DNA from: Pseudomicrostroma phylloplanum | Taxonomy: Eukaryota; Basidiomycota; Exobasidiomycetes; Microstromatales | Assembly: GCA_039545275.1 (NCBI GenBank) | Contig: BCHS01000002.1 | Span: forward strand, 124,001-188,000 | DNA length: 64,000 nucleotides | Reading direction: 5' to 3' | Part shown: positions 30,213-40,040 of the stretch, piece after piece | Layout of the letters: each line of letters opens with the position of its first letter | How positions within the stretch are numbered: the stretch's first letter is position 1 | Made by a program: the position numbers and the translations under genes | The notes under the pieces: generated by a model | The model's input: only the letters and a program-made list of their open reading frames with translations | Database searches by the model: none | What the model was told of the DNA's origin: nothing

Positions 30213-32629
30213 CTAAGCGCCGGCGGTGATCTTCGCTCCCACCGTTGCGATCAACTCTTCCCACAGCGGCAGGCAGATCGCATCGTCATCTTTACCCGAC
30301 GCCTCTTCTGCTTCTGCCAAGGGCATGGCACTCTCACCGCTCCGAAGGACCGTTGCATCATTCCTTGCTACGACTGCCCTGATGACGCGGACCTCTCCAC
30401 CGTGCCCTCGCTGCAGAGCAGCAACCTTGCTCTTCACGTTGACATACTCTTCGCTGATCTCGTCTCTGCGGGGTATGTCATCCATGACGTGATAGAGCCT
30501 TGCGAGCAGATTCAATACCGGCAGTAGATCCGGCGGCGCTTCGGCTATTTTCTGCAGATCTGACCGAGCGCTCAGCAGCCAGGGGATGGCCCTCTGGGCG
30601 AGAGAAGACTCTGGAGGGGTCTTTGCGGGGGAAGCGGCCAGTAGGACTCGCGCGTACGTGTAGCTACTTTCGGCCCTTCGTTCGAGGTTGTGATCAGCGA
30701 GAAGCTGCCATGGATAAGAGAGTGCAGTCCTGATCGTCAGCCCCGAAATGCATGAGCCAAGGCTTCGACGTCTTTTCAACTCACCTCGGGCATAACGTCC
30801 TCCATCATTTCGCAAGCGACCTTGTCTAGGTCCATGTTCACCGCCAAAACCCGCGCGAGCAGCACCGTCCCTCTTCGGTATAAGACGAGATGACTGCAGT
30901 CTCGTGCCTCTTGCAACAGCTTCAGCAACGGCTGCATCGCCCGAGGTCCTTCGTTCGCATCCGCGAAAGCCCTGCCCGAGTTGTAGAGCGACACGAGATG
31001 ACGATCAATACCTTCCTCACCCTCCGGCATCTCCCCGTGCCCACAAGCTAGCACAGAGATGCGCTTTGCAGCCTCTAGGGCTCCAGCACGACGGGCTCGC
31101 AGATGCAAAATCTGGAAGATGACCTTGGTCCATTTGTGATACTCGGCGAGTGACATCCGCTCCAACAGACTTGCATTCAACATGAGGTCTAGACCCTCGT
31201 CATACTTTCCCTCTTCTGCCAACGCGTACGACTCTTGCAGACACATGACCAGCTCATCTGCTTCGCGCAAGGCGGTGCGATCGCGATATGGCTCTTCTCT
31301 AGCTATTTGTCTGTACCGTCTGGCTGATCGCACATCTCCCATGCGCGATGAGAGGTAGGCTGCCGTAGCCGAAGGTCGTACAGCATCTTGTGCGATCATC
31401 GTGCGCTGGGGATCGCCAGAGGGGATGGCTGAGCTAGGCTTGACGACTGGATTAGGGCCCTGAGGCTTCGTCAGACTGGCAGGAAGGGGGAGACGCACAA
31501 GTCTCTGGACTTCGCTTGTGATCTGCAACACATCAGAGCCCTCTCGAGCTGCCCGACCTGCATCCCAGAGGTCATCCGCGTATAGCCGACTCCTTTGTAT
31601 CGAGCGCTCTGATGGCCTCCAGGGAGAAGAGGGACCAGCGATAGGTGTCCTCCTTCCGTCCTCTGTGGCCAGCTGACTCGCTGCCGCTTCCAGCCTCTTG
31701 TTCAAGCTATTGCACATGCTCAGGCACTGCTCGTCTTTTTCCGTGCGTGCTAGCGTGATTGCCTCCTTGAGAGTCATCTCTGCCATCGCCCACTCCTCCA
31801 TTTCGACTTGGAAGCCTGCGAGGTTGAGCAAAGCGTGATGATGTAGCTTTGATCGCTGTGCAAGGATGGCGCCTCTAGGCCCTGCGGGGGGAGCGTAATC
31901 GAAGAAGCGGTGTAGCTGCTCCTTGGTGGCTGAGTAGTCGCCACGATGTCGGGCTCGTTGGTATTCATCGAAGACCTGCATACGACTCGGCAAGGCGACC
32001 TCTTGGGTGTTGGCACCTGAGGTAGACGCATCTGCTTGTCCCATGCACCACGCCCTAGACTTTCTCTCGAGCACTGACATCTGACTGATCTTATCAAGTT
32101 CGTCGTAAGCGAGCGCCATCCTCCTCATGGCAATGCCCAGTGGTGACCTCTTGTCGATCTTCCTTTCCGTCATGTCTGGTATGCCCTCTTCCTCCATAGC
32201 GACGAGGTACTGGAGTGAAGTCTCGAACACTCCATGGAGCCACGGGGTGAAGGTAGGATAGGAGTGAGCACCACCTGCTTCCAATGCTTGTGCCCACTGT
32301 GCTCTGAGCCATCCGATCAGACATTCGACCTGGGCAAGGCGATGTGTGGAATCTGAGTCGGAGGGAAGGAGCAGACAAGTCCCGAGGGTGTGACAGAAGT
32401 CATCGAGAGAAGGCGGCGGAGGGTTGACTGCGTCCCAGCACCTAACGAGGTAGACGAGCAGCCTCACCACCAGCGCCTCTTCTTCCAGGCCAGTCTGTGT
32501 GACTATGCCAAGGACCTCGCGTCCCTGAGCGGGTGTGGTGGATCGTGAGCGGGAGTAGTAGATGAGGATGAGGATCCATGAGATATGTGTTGCCGTCAGC
32601 GAGCCAGGAGAGCCTACCGAGCCGGCCAT
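30213..32629 (-). CDS. APC5: Anaphase-promoting complex subunit 5
   Basis: Scaffold subunit of the APC/C ubiquitin ligase, which triggers anaphase and mitotic exit. Exons 30785-32629 and 30213-30704 give 778 aa. The 80-nt intron ends at CATGGCAG; an earlier CAG in the intron breaks the frame. The N-terminal LTATHISWILILIYYS fits the APC5 N-terminal region. The hallmark block is FFDYAPPAG ... HHHALLNLAGFQVEMEEWAM followed by LKEAITLARTEKDEQCLSMC, where APC5 has its conserved helical-repeat signature (HxxALLNLAxLHxxFG then AIxxARExxD). TPR-like helices follow (SYALAEEGKYDEGLDLML, RGTVLLARVLAVNMDL). The open frame extends upstream of 32629 without an ATG; a 5' exon is possible. Confidence 0.8.
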
Positions 32630-33399
32630 GGCAGAAGCGACGACAGCGGCCTCAAGATGTGCCTGGTGCTCGTCTGCGGGTGAGGGGAGCGGCAACGAGA
32701 AGAGAGTGAGAGGCGCGTCTGTTCCGTGGAGGTGTTGGTCCGCGATGAGCGGAACGGAACGAAGCTTGAGGCGGGGTTTGATTTGTCTTGGTCGGAGCGG
32801 AGAGAGAATCTAGCTTGACTTGGCTGATTGGCCGTCCCCTTGGCCCAGTGTGGTGGACTTTCTGTGTTTGGCAGAGATTGCTCTGCTTGTGGTCGTGTGC
32901 TGATTTTGGTTCTAGTCGCCTCAGCCTTTGGTCTGGCCGCATTGATCCGACCTGCGTGGCTCTGTCTGGATGGCTGCACGGGCGGAGTGGTGGTGGTGAG
33001 GAGGTGCTGTGCTGCAGTGCCGCGTTTGCATGGAAGCACCCGCGACCCCCGCATTTTCGCTTCGGCGGGAAGCCTAAGCGAAGTCCAGGCAGACAACCTT
33101 GCCGCCACAGACGCAGTGCCCCGTCGGCCTGATCCTCTTTACTGATTCACGGACGAGGAGTCAGTGCCTCCTTCCGCCCAATTGGACGCCTTGCCTGATC
33201 CTCTCAAGCTTGGCCTTTGCATCCATCCATCCCCCCGGGTTCACCTTGCTCCGTCCCTCCGAACCCTTCCATCCATCTATACCCCTCCATCCTTGTGTTC
33301 GTTTGACCGAATCCATTTGGATTGTCGGCCATCGTAGATCCGCAGTGGTCTTTTCTCCCCTTTCCCTCTACTCCTCGCCACCTTGGTTCCAAATCCATC
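32630..33399. other. Divergent promoter region, APC5 and the 2027-aa protein gene
   Basis: 770 bases between starts. TCCATCCAT and other pyrimidine-rich repeats crowd 33210-33300, just before the plus-strand ATG; GGCGGAGTGGTGGTGG lies near 32980. No gene seen. Confidence 0.6.
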
Positions 33400-36300
33400 A
33401 TGGCAGCATCGGGTCGTGCGAACCGCCAGTCCATCGTGCAGTCCATGGGGCTGGGAGACAGACGAGCTCCTCCAGAGCCAGTCTCTTCGCCACCCGTCTT
33501 TCAGACCCGTCAGTCGTATGGTAAGCCTAGAGATAGCCCCGTACTGGAGTCACAAGGCAGGCCTCGAAATGACAGCAACGTATCTCGAGCGACTTCAGTA
33601 TCACAGCGGACAGCCAGGAGGCAGAGCTACATTGACGGAGCCGCAGCCAGTCGCCTGCCTTCCAACACGCCCTCGACGCTCTCCAGTCGGACTGTAGAGA
33701 GAGATCCCTCCCAACGAAAACGGTCCTCGTTGCAGGTGGACCGCGTCGATGCTGGCCTGCCGACTGTCAGTCGAGATACATCGACCAAGAGACGGTCCGC
33801 ACAGATCGACAGAAATGTAGCTGCGCCCGCGTTGGCTGCGCCTGCAGCTCCTCGGCCCAGCGTCAGTCGGGACCCTTCGGCCAAGAGGAGGTCCACACAG
33901 ATCGACCGACCCTCAGTCGAGATGTCCCGTGTCCCATCTGCTGACACAGGAGTCCAGGATCTCCCTGTCAGGAGACGCTCTACTCAGGTCGACAGGACGT
34001 CCAGGCGACAATCGCTACAATCGACTAGGCCTGCTGCATCTCAAACCAATGCCAGCCTTTCGCAGAACCAATCTCAGGGCGTGATACCCTACGGTATCCC
34101 AGTCCTGCAGGAACCACCGGCCGCCCAGCCACAAAAGCCCGCAAATGCAAGCGGCGGATTCCTGTCCAAACTTCTCGGAAAGAACAAGGGGGCTGCGCCA
34201 GCTGATGTGCCCAAGAAGTCTGCCCAGAAAGAAACCAAGTCTCAGCTTGCATCGCGCGAGCCTCCAGCTCAGCCCCAGCTAACACAAACAGCTTCTCGGC
34301 CCGCCCAAAGGAGCTTCACCAGCTTGAAAGAGAGAAAGGCAGCTCGGCTGGCGGCAACAGCGAGAGAACCCGAAGAGTCCGACGACGATCTGGAATTCAA
34401 GTCCATCATTGACGCCTCCGTGATAAACGCGCCTCCTCCTCCGGCGGCGCCTATAGTCGTGACACCAGAGTCTACTCCACCTCGAGCAAATGGCGGTGCT
34501 TTGAACCGTTTCTCTGCAGCTCTCACCAGGAAGAAATCAAATACTGATGCAGCGCCTCTGGCTGCGAAGCCATCTGACCTCTCCGCGGAAGATCCAAAGA
34601 AGAAAAAGAGGGTCTCGATGTTGAGTTTCGGTCGCAAGAAATCCAGTGATGCGCCGAAGCCTGTCATTGTGGACGACAGTCGACGCAGAAGGTACAATGC
34701 TCCGGCAGTGCGCAAGCCGAGCTCGGGCTCGGTCGTCTCTGTTGGGGGCTTGACAGATCTGGCGTACGTCAGCGATGACAGCCGATCCGTCATCTCCACA
34801 AGACCGCTTGGTCTTGGCAGGATGTCTGCCCAAGAAGCAAGGGCTCGTCGTAACAGGAGAATTGAGCAGGACGATACCATCGAGGAAGCCGACGAAGAGG
34901 ACGCAGAGTCCAGCCCACCCGTGTCAAGGCGGGTGTCCAGGGAACGTCCAAGGAATAGTGCAAAGAATCGCAGCAGCCTCTCTCGCGATCGCCCGCTGTC
35001 ACCCATCGCTGCGAGAGCTCCAGCGGCACCTGCCATCCTCGGCTCCAAGAAAGCGTCAAAAGCGTCCGCGCGGTCTCAAGGCGTCGAAAGGGGCTGGACA
35101 GATGACGAGGATGACTTTGAAGAGGCCAACGACGACAACTTCACTTCCCTCGGCAACGTTCAACGTCCTGAGCCGGCTGACGTACCCGACGACGACAACA
35201 TCGTTTCCGTGCTACGTCCAGGTAACAACATTGCCACACTCGGCCCCCATTTGTCGGATGCTGGATCCGAGGATGAGGACGAAGCGTACACCGAGCTACC
35301 GGAAGAGGTTGCAGCCCCCAGTCGTCGCTCAGAAGCGACCAGAGCAGCCGAGCCCGAGCCCGAGCCCACGCCTGCGCCCGTTGCGTTGCCGGTCGCTCCT
35401 GTCAAGAAGGCCAAAAGCAAGAAGACGAAGGCCAGTGACCTCCCTGTCCAAACCAGACCAGAGCCTGTCATCGATGCAAAACGCAACTCTGCTGCGGTAC
35501 CCTTGGATGAAGATTACCGTCAGTCAGGTCGTGCAGTCGAAACAGCGCCGGAGCCACAACCACAGGCAGCACCAGCTTTGCTAGCCCCAAAGAAGACGAA
35601 GAAGAAGAAGAGCGGTGTCACAGCTGCTGAGGAGAATGCCAGGCCTGCTGCAGTCAAGCCTTCTGCAGCAGTAGAGGAGGATGAGCTACCGGTATACGAT
35701 GAAAACCTCGCTCGCAGTGCACCGATGGAGAAGGCCGACAGTAAAGGAAAGAAGCCCGGCGGTAAGACTGCTCTTGCCGGAGTTGGAGGACTACTGGGAG
35801 CAGGCTTGATTGGCAGTGTTCTTGGAAATACCTCGAAGAACGATGAGAAGGCTGATCGTGATGGAGTGCCATTGGCGCATGACCCAGACAACTACGACAA
35901 CACTCATTGGGATTCCGACGCCGAAGCCGACTACTTCTCCCACGGTAGCGACTCAGAGGCCGCGGTGGTTGCTGCACCACACGAGCCAGTCCCGCCATCA
36001 TCGCGACGAGCTCCTGCGAATCTGAAGGCTACGAGTCTGGGCAAGAGCAAGTCAAAGGGCAAAGCTTCTCGAGCACTCCCGCCTCCTGTTTCACCTATGC
36101 TAGTAGACAGCGATGAAGACGATGTCTTCTTAGAAGACGACGAGGACCTTCCACGAGGGACGACCTCCTCCCACGTCTCGTCAAAGAGGAAGCCAGTACC
36201 ACCAGTCGCTGCGCTGGCGGCAGCACCAGTAAGCCCTTCGGCTGATCGAGAGCAGAGGTCGATGCCCAATGCTTCTTCGCCGCAGAGGAATCTTATGGCT

Positions 36301-39300
36301 GCTGCGCCGCTCGCCGCTGCCGGTATCGCTGCGAATGACCGACTGGCTCGCAGGAAAGGTGTGGAGCAAGAAGAGGACGACTTCAATCAGCAGGCGAGCA
36401 GATTCAAGACTTACAGCAAGAAGCCCACCGGCACCAACGACAGGGGTTCCCCTCAGATTGGGGAGATCTACCAAGATCCCACTAGACGACAAGCCCCTGT
36501 GAGCCCCACCCGTGAAGTACTGCCACCTCAGACCTTGTCTCGGAAAGAGCCGCCGCTCTCTCCCAACGATGAGGACGTTGGCGGAGCTCCTCTGAGCCGC
36601 ACCAAGTCACCTCCGGCGCCAATGAAGCCTCAAAAGAGCAGTGCCCGCTCTTTGGGCAAGAAGCCCGCCCCTGTCATCGAGCCTCCAATGTCTAGACGCG
36701 GATCACAGTCCTCTAGACGCGGATCACTCAGAGGCAAGAAGGCAAATGCGGCTCTGGGAGCAGCCGGATTAGGTGCAGCTGGTGGGGCTATGGCTGCTGA
36801 TCGACGAGACGACGATCCAGCTGTGCTCCGCGATGAAGACGACACGATTGGTGAGCTGCGACCTCTCAAGCGACAGTCGAGCAAAGGACAATCGCAGCGG
36901 CCTTCAAGCCTGCCAAGTCGCAAGCCTAGCAAGCGATCAAAGGCCGCCTACCGCGAGTTAACCCCAACTCAGCGCCATTACCTCTTGAAGGCTCTGGTCT
37001 GCATCCAGATGCAGTCCGAGTGGGAGGAGCTCGAGAAGCTTGGTGCCTTGACTCAGTATGGCTTCCCTTTCAGTCTGGACCGACCCGAGCTGACGCGCGT
37101 GAAGCTCGACCTCAAGAACGAGTACACATCAGGCGATGGCATGGACGACGATGATGGTGTTCGAGACCCATACGCCGGTGGGGATGGTGATGAGGCTCGG
37201 CGGCTTGAGAACCTTCAACAGCCATACATCCTGCGTCATCTCTTCCACACGCACTTGACGACGTTCCCGGGCCTCAAGGACGCCCCGATCCGATGGTGGC
37301 AGCAGCGCATCCAAGTCTTCTTTGATGAGATGGCTGCACGCAATTTCTCCACCAGTCTAGAACGAGCCGAATACTCTAGACGACGCTTCTTCTCGCTCGC
37401 CCTGACGCGGTACCTCGGTGTGTACTTCGCTCGCGGAATCGGGGTGAGAGGTTCCTCTGAACTTCGAGGACCTGGCCCTGGTGAGGCGGGAAGCGACAGA
37501 TGGGGTGTCGGAAAGCAGTGGGGCAAGGGAACGGTGAAGCGAGGTCTTGACCAGCCTGCGAGGATCGATGCAGCTCTGTGGAAGAAGATCGATAACCTCT
37601 TTGGCGAGGGAGCAGAGGGCGAGGTCTGGCGACAGGCCGGCAAAGAGTCTACTCGTATTCGCACAGACTGGTCAGCCTGGAAAGAGTCCATCATCGAGAA
37701 CGAGGATGGATTGGACGAGACAATCAACTACCTCGATGTCTCCAAGATTCGCAACCTGCCTCCCAAGTACCGCAATGCGGAGGAGTGGGCTCGCAATCAC
37801 GCCGCATACCTTCTTCACAGTCTCTTCGTTAGCTCACCTCAAGCTGACTCCGTCTTTGGCGTTGTCAAGGGCATCCACACTCTCTTCCCTTACTGGGGCG
37901 CTAAGCAATTGCTGAAGTATGCAAACGCCCAAGTGCTCATCGAGGGAATCCTCAACTTGCTCCTCGCTCGGCCTGCAGGCGCTAAATCTCTCATTCAGCG
38001 TATTGCCGCTTACGTCATCGGTAGCGAAGCTACGACTTTGCAGAAGGAATACATTGGACCGCTCAAGAAGGAACTCGCCGACAAGGAGTTGACCAATCGC
38101 ATTGAAGAATATGTTGCACGAGGCAGTCGATCTGAGAGGCACTCACTGAAGGGCCGAGCGGAGAAGACGGGTGATGACATCTTGACAGTGATTCTCCTGG
38201 CTGGCGCTGGTACTCCTCTGCCACGAGAAGTCCAGGACAAGATCATCAAGATGCAGCACGCCTTTTCCCGCTCGCCTTACCGCGGTTCGATCGACTTGGC
38301 CTACCCGGCATCGAGCGGCTATGCTAAAGCGAACGCAGACAAGGAAACAAAGCTGCCGAGCTGGGACGCAACCCGAGCTGAAGCAGACGACGCTCGCAAG
38401 TACGCTCAGCTCAAGCTGTACCTGCGAGATTGTCTGAAGAAGCGTGACCGCGAAGAGGCAGTGAAGATGGCAAGTGGATCTCTCTTGCCTACCATCATCA
38501 AGGAGACGCTGTCGATTGTCTTCTACAACGCTATCAAGGAGATTTCCAAAGTGGCAGACCTGAGTGGTCGCCTGGGCGATCTTCAGGCCTTTGTCGAGGA
38601 CATGATCGAGATCAAGAAGAAGAAGGACGACAGCATTCAAGCTTGGATTGCTCTCGCTGCTAGACACGAGAACTCCCTCTACTTTGTCTTCCACGAGTGC
38701 GTCTCGATCTCTGGTCCTCTGTTCGAATGGTGCCAGATCGGTCTTGACTTTATGGCGCTGAGCACCAGTGACCCGGTGCACCCCGCCGATCGATCGGCGA
38801 AGAACGTCGAAGTGAACCTGGAGGACATGCTGCAAGACCGCCGTCTCACGGATCGAGACGTCGACTTGATCATGGAGGAGGTCGACGAATTGGCCGTGTA
38901 CACAAAGTGGACCAAGGTCGCATACGAGCTGCAGCTGCGACAGAACTACCTTCTGGCCCGCCCGGACGCTGCTACGGCTAGTCAGTTGACGGAAGAGGAC
39001 ATCCCGACCGAGGAGATGAAGGAGGAAGTCCGCGACGTGGACGCGCTGATGCGGGAGCTTATGGAAGACGCCGGCGTACCCATCGATGATGGCACTCTGC
39101 CCAACGAGTCCCGTGGAACAGAAGCGCGGGAGCAGGCGCAGTTCTGGTTCGACGCCATGGACCCGCTAGGTCAGCATCTCAAGGCGGAGAAGGACTCCGA
39201 GGAATTGCAGTACACGCCTCCGAGTGTCACTCCTCCCATCCCTTGCCTCAAGTACGTCAGGAAACTGCTGCCCGTCTTCAATGACATCTTGAGGGAAAAG

Positions 39301-39483
39301 CTGCCAGACTGGGAGAATGGCGATGGCAATGGGCCTGCGAGGGTGAAAAGCCCAGCAAGTGAGCGGAGCGCCTTCATGGAAGGCAGTGGCGGTCCGACAA
39401 GGAAACCGTCCAAGAGTAAAGGACCCAGTGGCGGCTTGGTTGGTGGGCTGAAGAATCGACTGGGCGGTGGGGGCGGGAGGTGA
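33400..39483 (+). CDS. Large PX-associated-domain (PXB/DUF3818-like) protein without a visible PX domain
   Basis: Single exon, 2027 aa from ATG 33400 (the frame opens upstream without an ATG). Residues 1-1180 are disordered and charged, with four copies of a basic RRS repeat (98-199), Lys-rich KKKK blocks, acidic DEDDD patches and a small glycine/alanine hydrophobic block (ALAGVGGLLGAGLIGSVLG). The C-terminal 800 residues are helical. They start ELTPTQRHYLLKALVCIQMQ, typical of the PXB module of fungal YPR097W/Lec1-like proteins, and later have HENSLYFVFHECVSISGPLF, reminiscent of DUF3818. These families usually carry a lipid-binding PX domain between the two; I see none. Lipid or membrane traffic is a guess from family. 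Confidence is high for the gene, moderate for the family. Confidence 0.6.
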   Translation: MAASGRANRQSIVQSMGLGDRRAPPEPVSSPPVFQTRQSYGKPRDSPVLESQGRPRNDSNVSRATSVSQRTARRQSYIDGAAASRLPSNTPSTLSSRTVERDPSQRKRSSLQVDRVDAGLPTVSRDTSTKRRSAQIDRNVAAPALAAPAAPRPSVSRDPSAKRRSTQIDRPSVEMSRVPSADTGVQDLPVRRRSTQVDRTSRRQSLQSTRPAASQTNASLSQNQSQGVIPYGIPVLQEPPAAQPQKPANASGGFLSKLLGKNKGAAPADVPKKSAQKETKSQLASREPPAQPQLTQTASRPAQRSFTSLKERKAARLAATAREPEESDDDLEFKSIIDASVINAPPPPAAPIVVTPESTPPRANGGALNRFSAALTRKKSNTDAAPLAAKPSDLSAEDPKKKKRVSMLSFGRKKSSDAPKPVIVDDSRRRRYNAPAVRKPSSGSVVSVGGLTDLAYVSDDSRSVISTRPLGLGRMSAQEARARRNRRIEQDDTIEEADEEDAESSPPVSRRVSRERPRNSAKNRSSLSRDRPLSPIAARAPAAPAILGSKKASKASARSQGVERGWTDDEDDFEEANDDNFTSLGNVQRPEPADVPDDDNIVSVLRPGNNIATLGPHLSDAGSEDEDEAYTELPEEVAAPSRRSEATRAAEPEPEPTPAPVALPVAPVKKAKSKKTKASDLPVQTRPEPVIDAKRNSAAVPLDEDYRQSGRAVETAPEPQPQAAPALLAPKKTKKKKSGVTAAEENARPAAVKPSAAVEEDELPVYDENLARSAPMEKADSKGKKPGGKTALAGVGGLLGAGLIGSVLGNTSKNDEKADRDGVPLAHDPDNYDNTHWDSDAEADYFSHGSDSEAAVVAAPHEPVPPSSRRAPANLKATSLGKSKSKGKASRALPPPVSPMLVDSDEDDVFLEDDEDLPRGTTSSHVSSKRKPVPPVAALAAAPVSPSADREQRSMPNASSPQRNLMAAAPLAAAGIAANDRLARRKGVEQEEDDFNQQASRFKTYSKKPTGTNDRGSPQIGEIYQDPTRRQAPVSPTREVLPPQTLSRKEPPLSPNDEDVGGAPLSRTKSPPAPMKPQKSSARSLGKKPAPVIEPPMSRRGSQSSRRGSLRGKKANAALGAAGLGAAGGAMAADRRDDDPAVLRDEDDTIGELRPLKRQSSKGQSQRPSSLPSRKPSKRSKAAYRELTPTQRHYLLKALVCIQMQSEWEELEKLGALTQYGFPFSLDRPELTRVKLDLKNEYTSGDGMDDDDGVRDPYAGGDGDEARRLENLQQPYILRHLFHTHLTTFPGLKDAPIRWWQQRIQVFFDEMAARNFSTSLERAEYSRRRFFSLALTRYLGVYFARGIGVRGSSELRGPGPGEAGSDRWGVGKQWGKGTVKRGLDQPARIDAALWKKIDNLFGEGAEGEVWRQAGKESTRIRTDWSAWKESIIENEDGLDETINYLDVSKIRNLPPKYRNAEEWARNHAAYLLHSLFVSSPQADSVFGVVKGIHTLFPYWGAKQLLKYANAQVLIEGILNLLLARPAGAKSLIQRIAAYVIGSEATTLQKEYIGPLKKELADKELTNRIEEYVARGSRSERHSLKGRAEKTGDDILTVILLAGAGTPLPREVQDKIIKMQHAFSRSPYRGSIDLAYPASSGYAKANADKETKLPSWDATRAEADDARKYAQLKLYLRDCLKKRDREEAVKMASGSLLPTIIKETLSIVFYNAIKEISKVADLSGRLGDLQAFVEDMIEIKKKKDDSIQAWIALAARHENSLYFVFHECVSISGPLFEWCQIGLDFMALSTSDPVHPADRSAKNVEVNLEDMLQDRRLTDRDVDLIMEEVDELAVYTKWTKVAYELQLRQNYLLARPDAATASQLTEEDIPTEEMKEEVRDVDALMRELMEDAGVPIDDGTLPNESRGTEAREQAQFWFDAMDPLGQHLKAEKDSEELQYTPPSVTPPIPCLKYVRKLLPVFNDILREKLPDWENGDGNGPARVKSPASERSAFMEGSGGPTRKPSKSKGPSGGLVGGLKNRLGGGGGR
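33691..33996 (+). repeat. Four-copy degenerate protein repeat (basic RRS motif)
   Basis: Units TVERDPSQRKRSSLQVDR (98-115), TVSRDTSTKRRSAQIDR (122-138), SVSRDPSAKRRSTQIDR (154-170) and the shortened DLPVRRRSTQVDR (187-199). Each has a [KR]R-x-S core of the AGC-kinase type and ends Q-[IV]-D-R. Confidence 0.85.
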
Positions 39484-40040
39484 GCGCTAGGTGGTCGGTC
39501 GACGGGACGGCATGGTTGGACGCGTCGTATACCCAGACAAGTGTCGCTGCTGTGCCTGCTATCGCTCGGCCCAATTGTCACATGTTTCGTATCGCTTGTG
39601 GTGTAGAATCAATTGATAAGGATCGTTCTTCTCTCCCTCCGTGTGCTTGGCAATCTGTACGGTTCTCTGGCCGAGTCGCACACTGCTGGGTGCTGATGCC
39701 TTGAGTGCAGGCGGCGAAAGTGCCTTGTGGGTGTGGGTGTGGGTGCGGGTGCGCGTGTGCGTGCGCGTGGCGGCGTGGCGCTCCACCTGCTTCGACCAGA
39801 AGGCCATCGGGGAGCGCGAGTTCCACCCCGCATTGCTGTGCGGGAAGCGCAGGTGGTCTCAGTCTGTGAATCCCGCCTTTACCAACCTCGCTTCCATCCC
39901 TTCGCTCTTGCCCTTTATCTCACCTTCACTGTCTCTCAATCTATCTCACCGTTCTCATTCTCATCCCGCTCTCCCTTGAAAGCTCTCTTTCCTTCCTCTT
40001 CTCTTGTACAAAAGGGCACGACTTGGCTTCGCCTTTCCTC
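39484..40040. other. Intergenic region upstream of the GRAM-like membrane protein gene
   Basis: 3' UTR of the 2027-aa protein gene and promoter/leader of the next gene. It holds a GTGGGT/GTGCGT tract (39727-39775) with a G-quadruplex motif, and CT-rich DNA just before the ATG. Confidence 0.65.
39729..39749 (+). promoter_or_regulatory. Canonical G-quadruplex motif
   Basis: Four GGG runs separated by TGT, TGT and TGC. This fits the G3N(1-7) rule with very short loops. It lies on the coding strand about 290 bases upstream of the ATG at 40041, followed by alternating GTGCGCGTGTGCG, which is also Z-DNA-prone. Function is not shown by sequence. Confidence 0.5.

Noticed and set aside
30732..30740. 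First CAG acceptor in the APC5 intron
   Set aside because: It breaks the frame; CATGGCAG further on gives the in-frame join PE/LLADHNL.
33322..33399. Longer N-terminus for the PXB-like protein
   Set aside because: The extension starts with TTG; the first ATG is at 33400. Likewise GTG/TTG extensions of the CorA-type, APC5, COG3, Mtm1-type and four-TM genes were trimmed to ATG.
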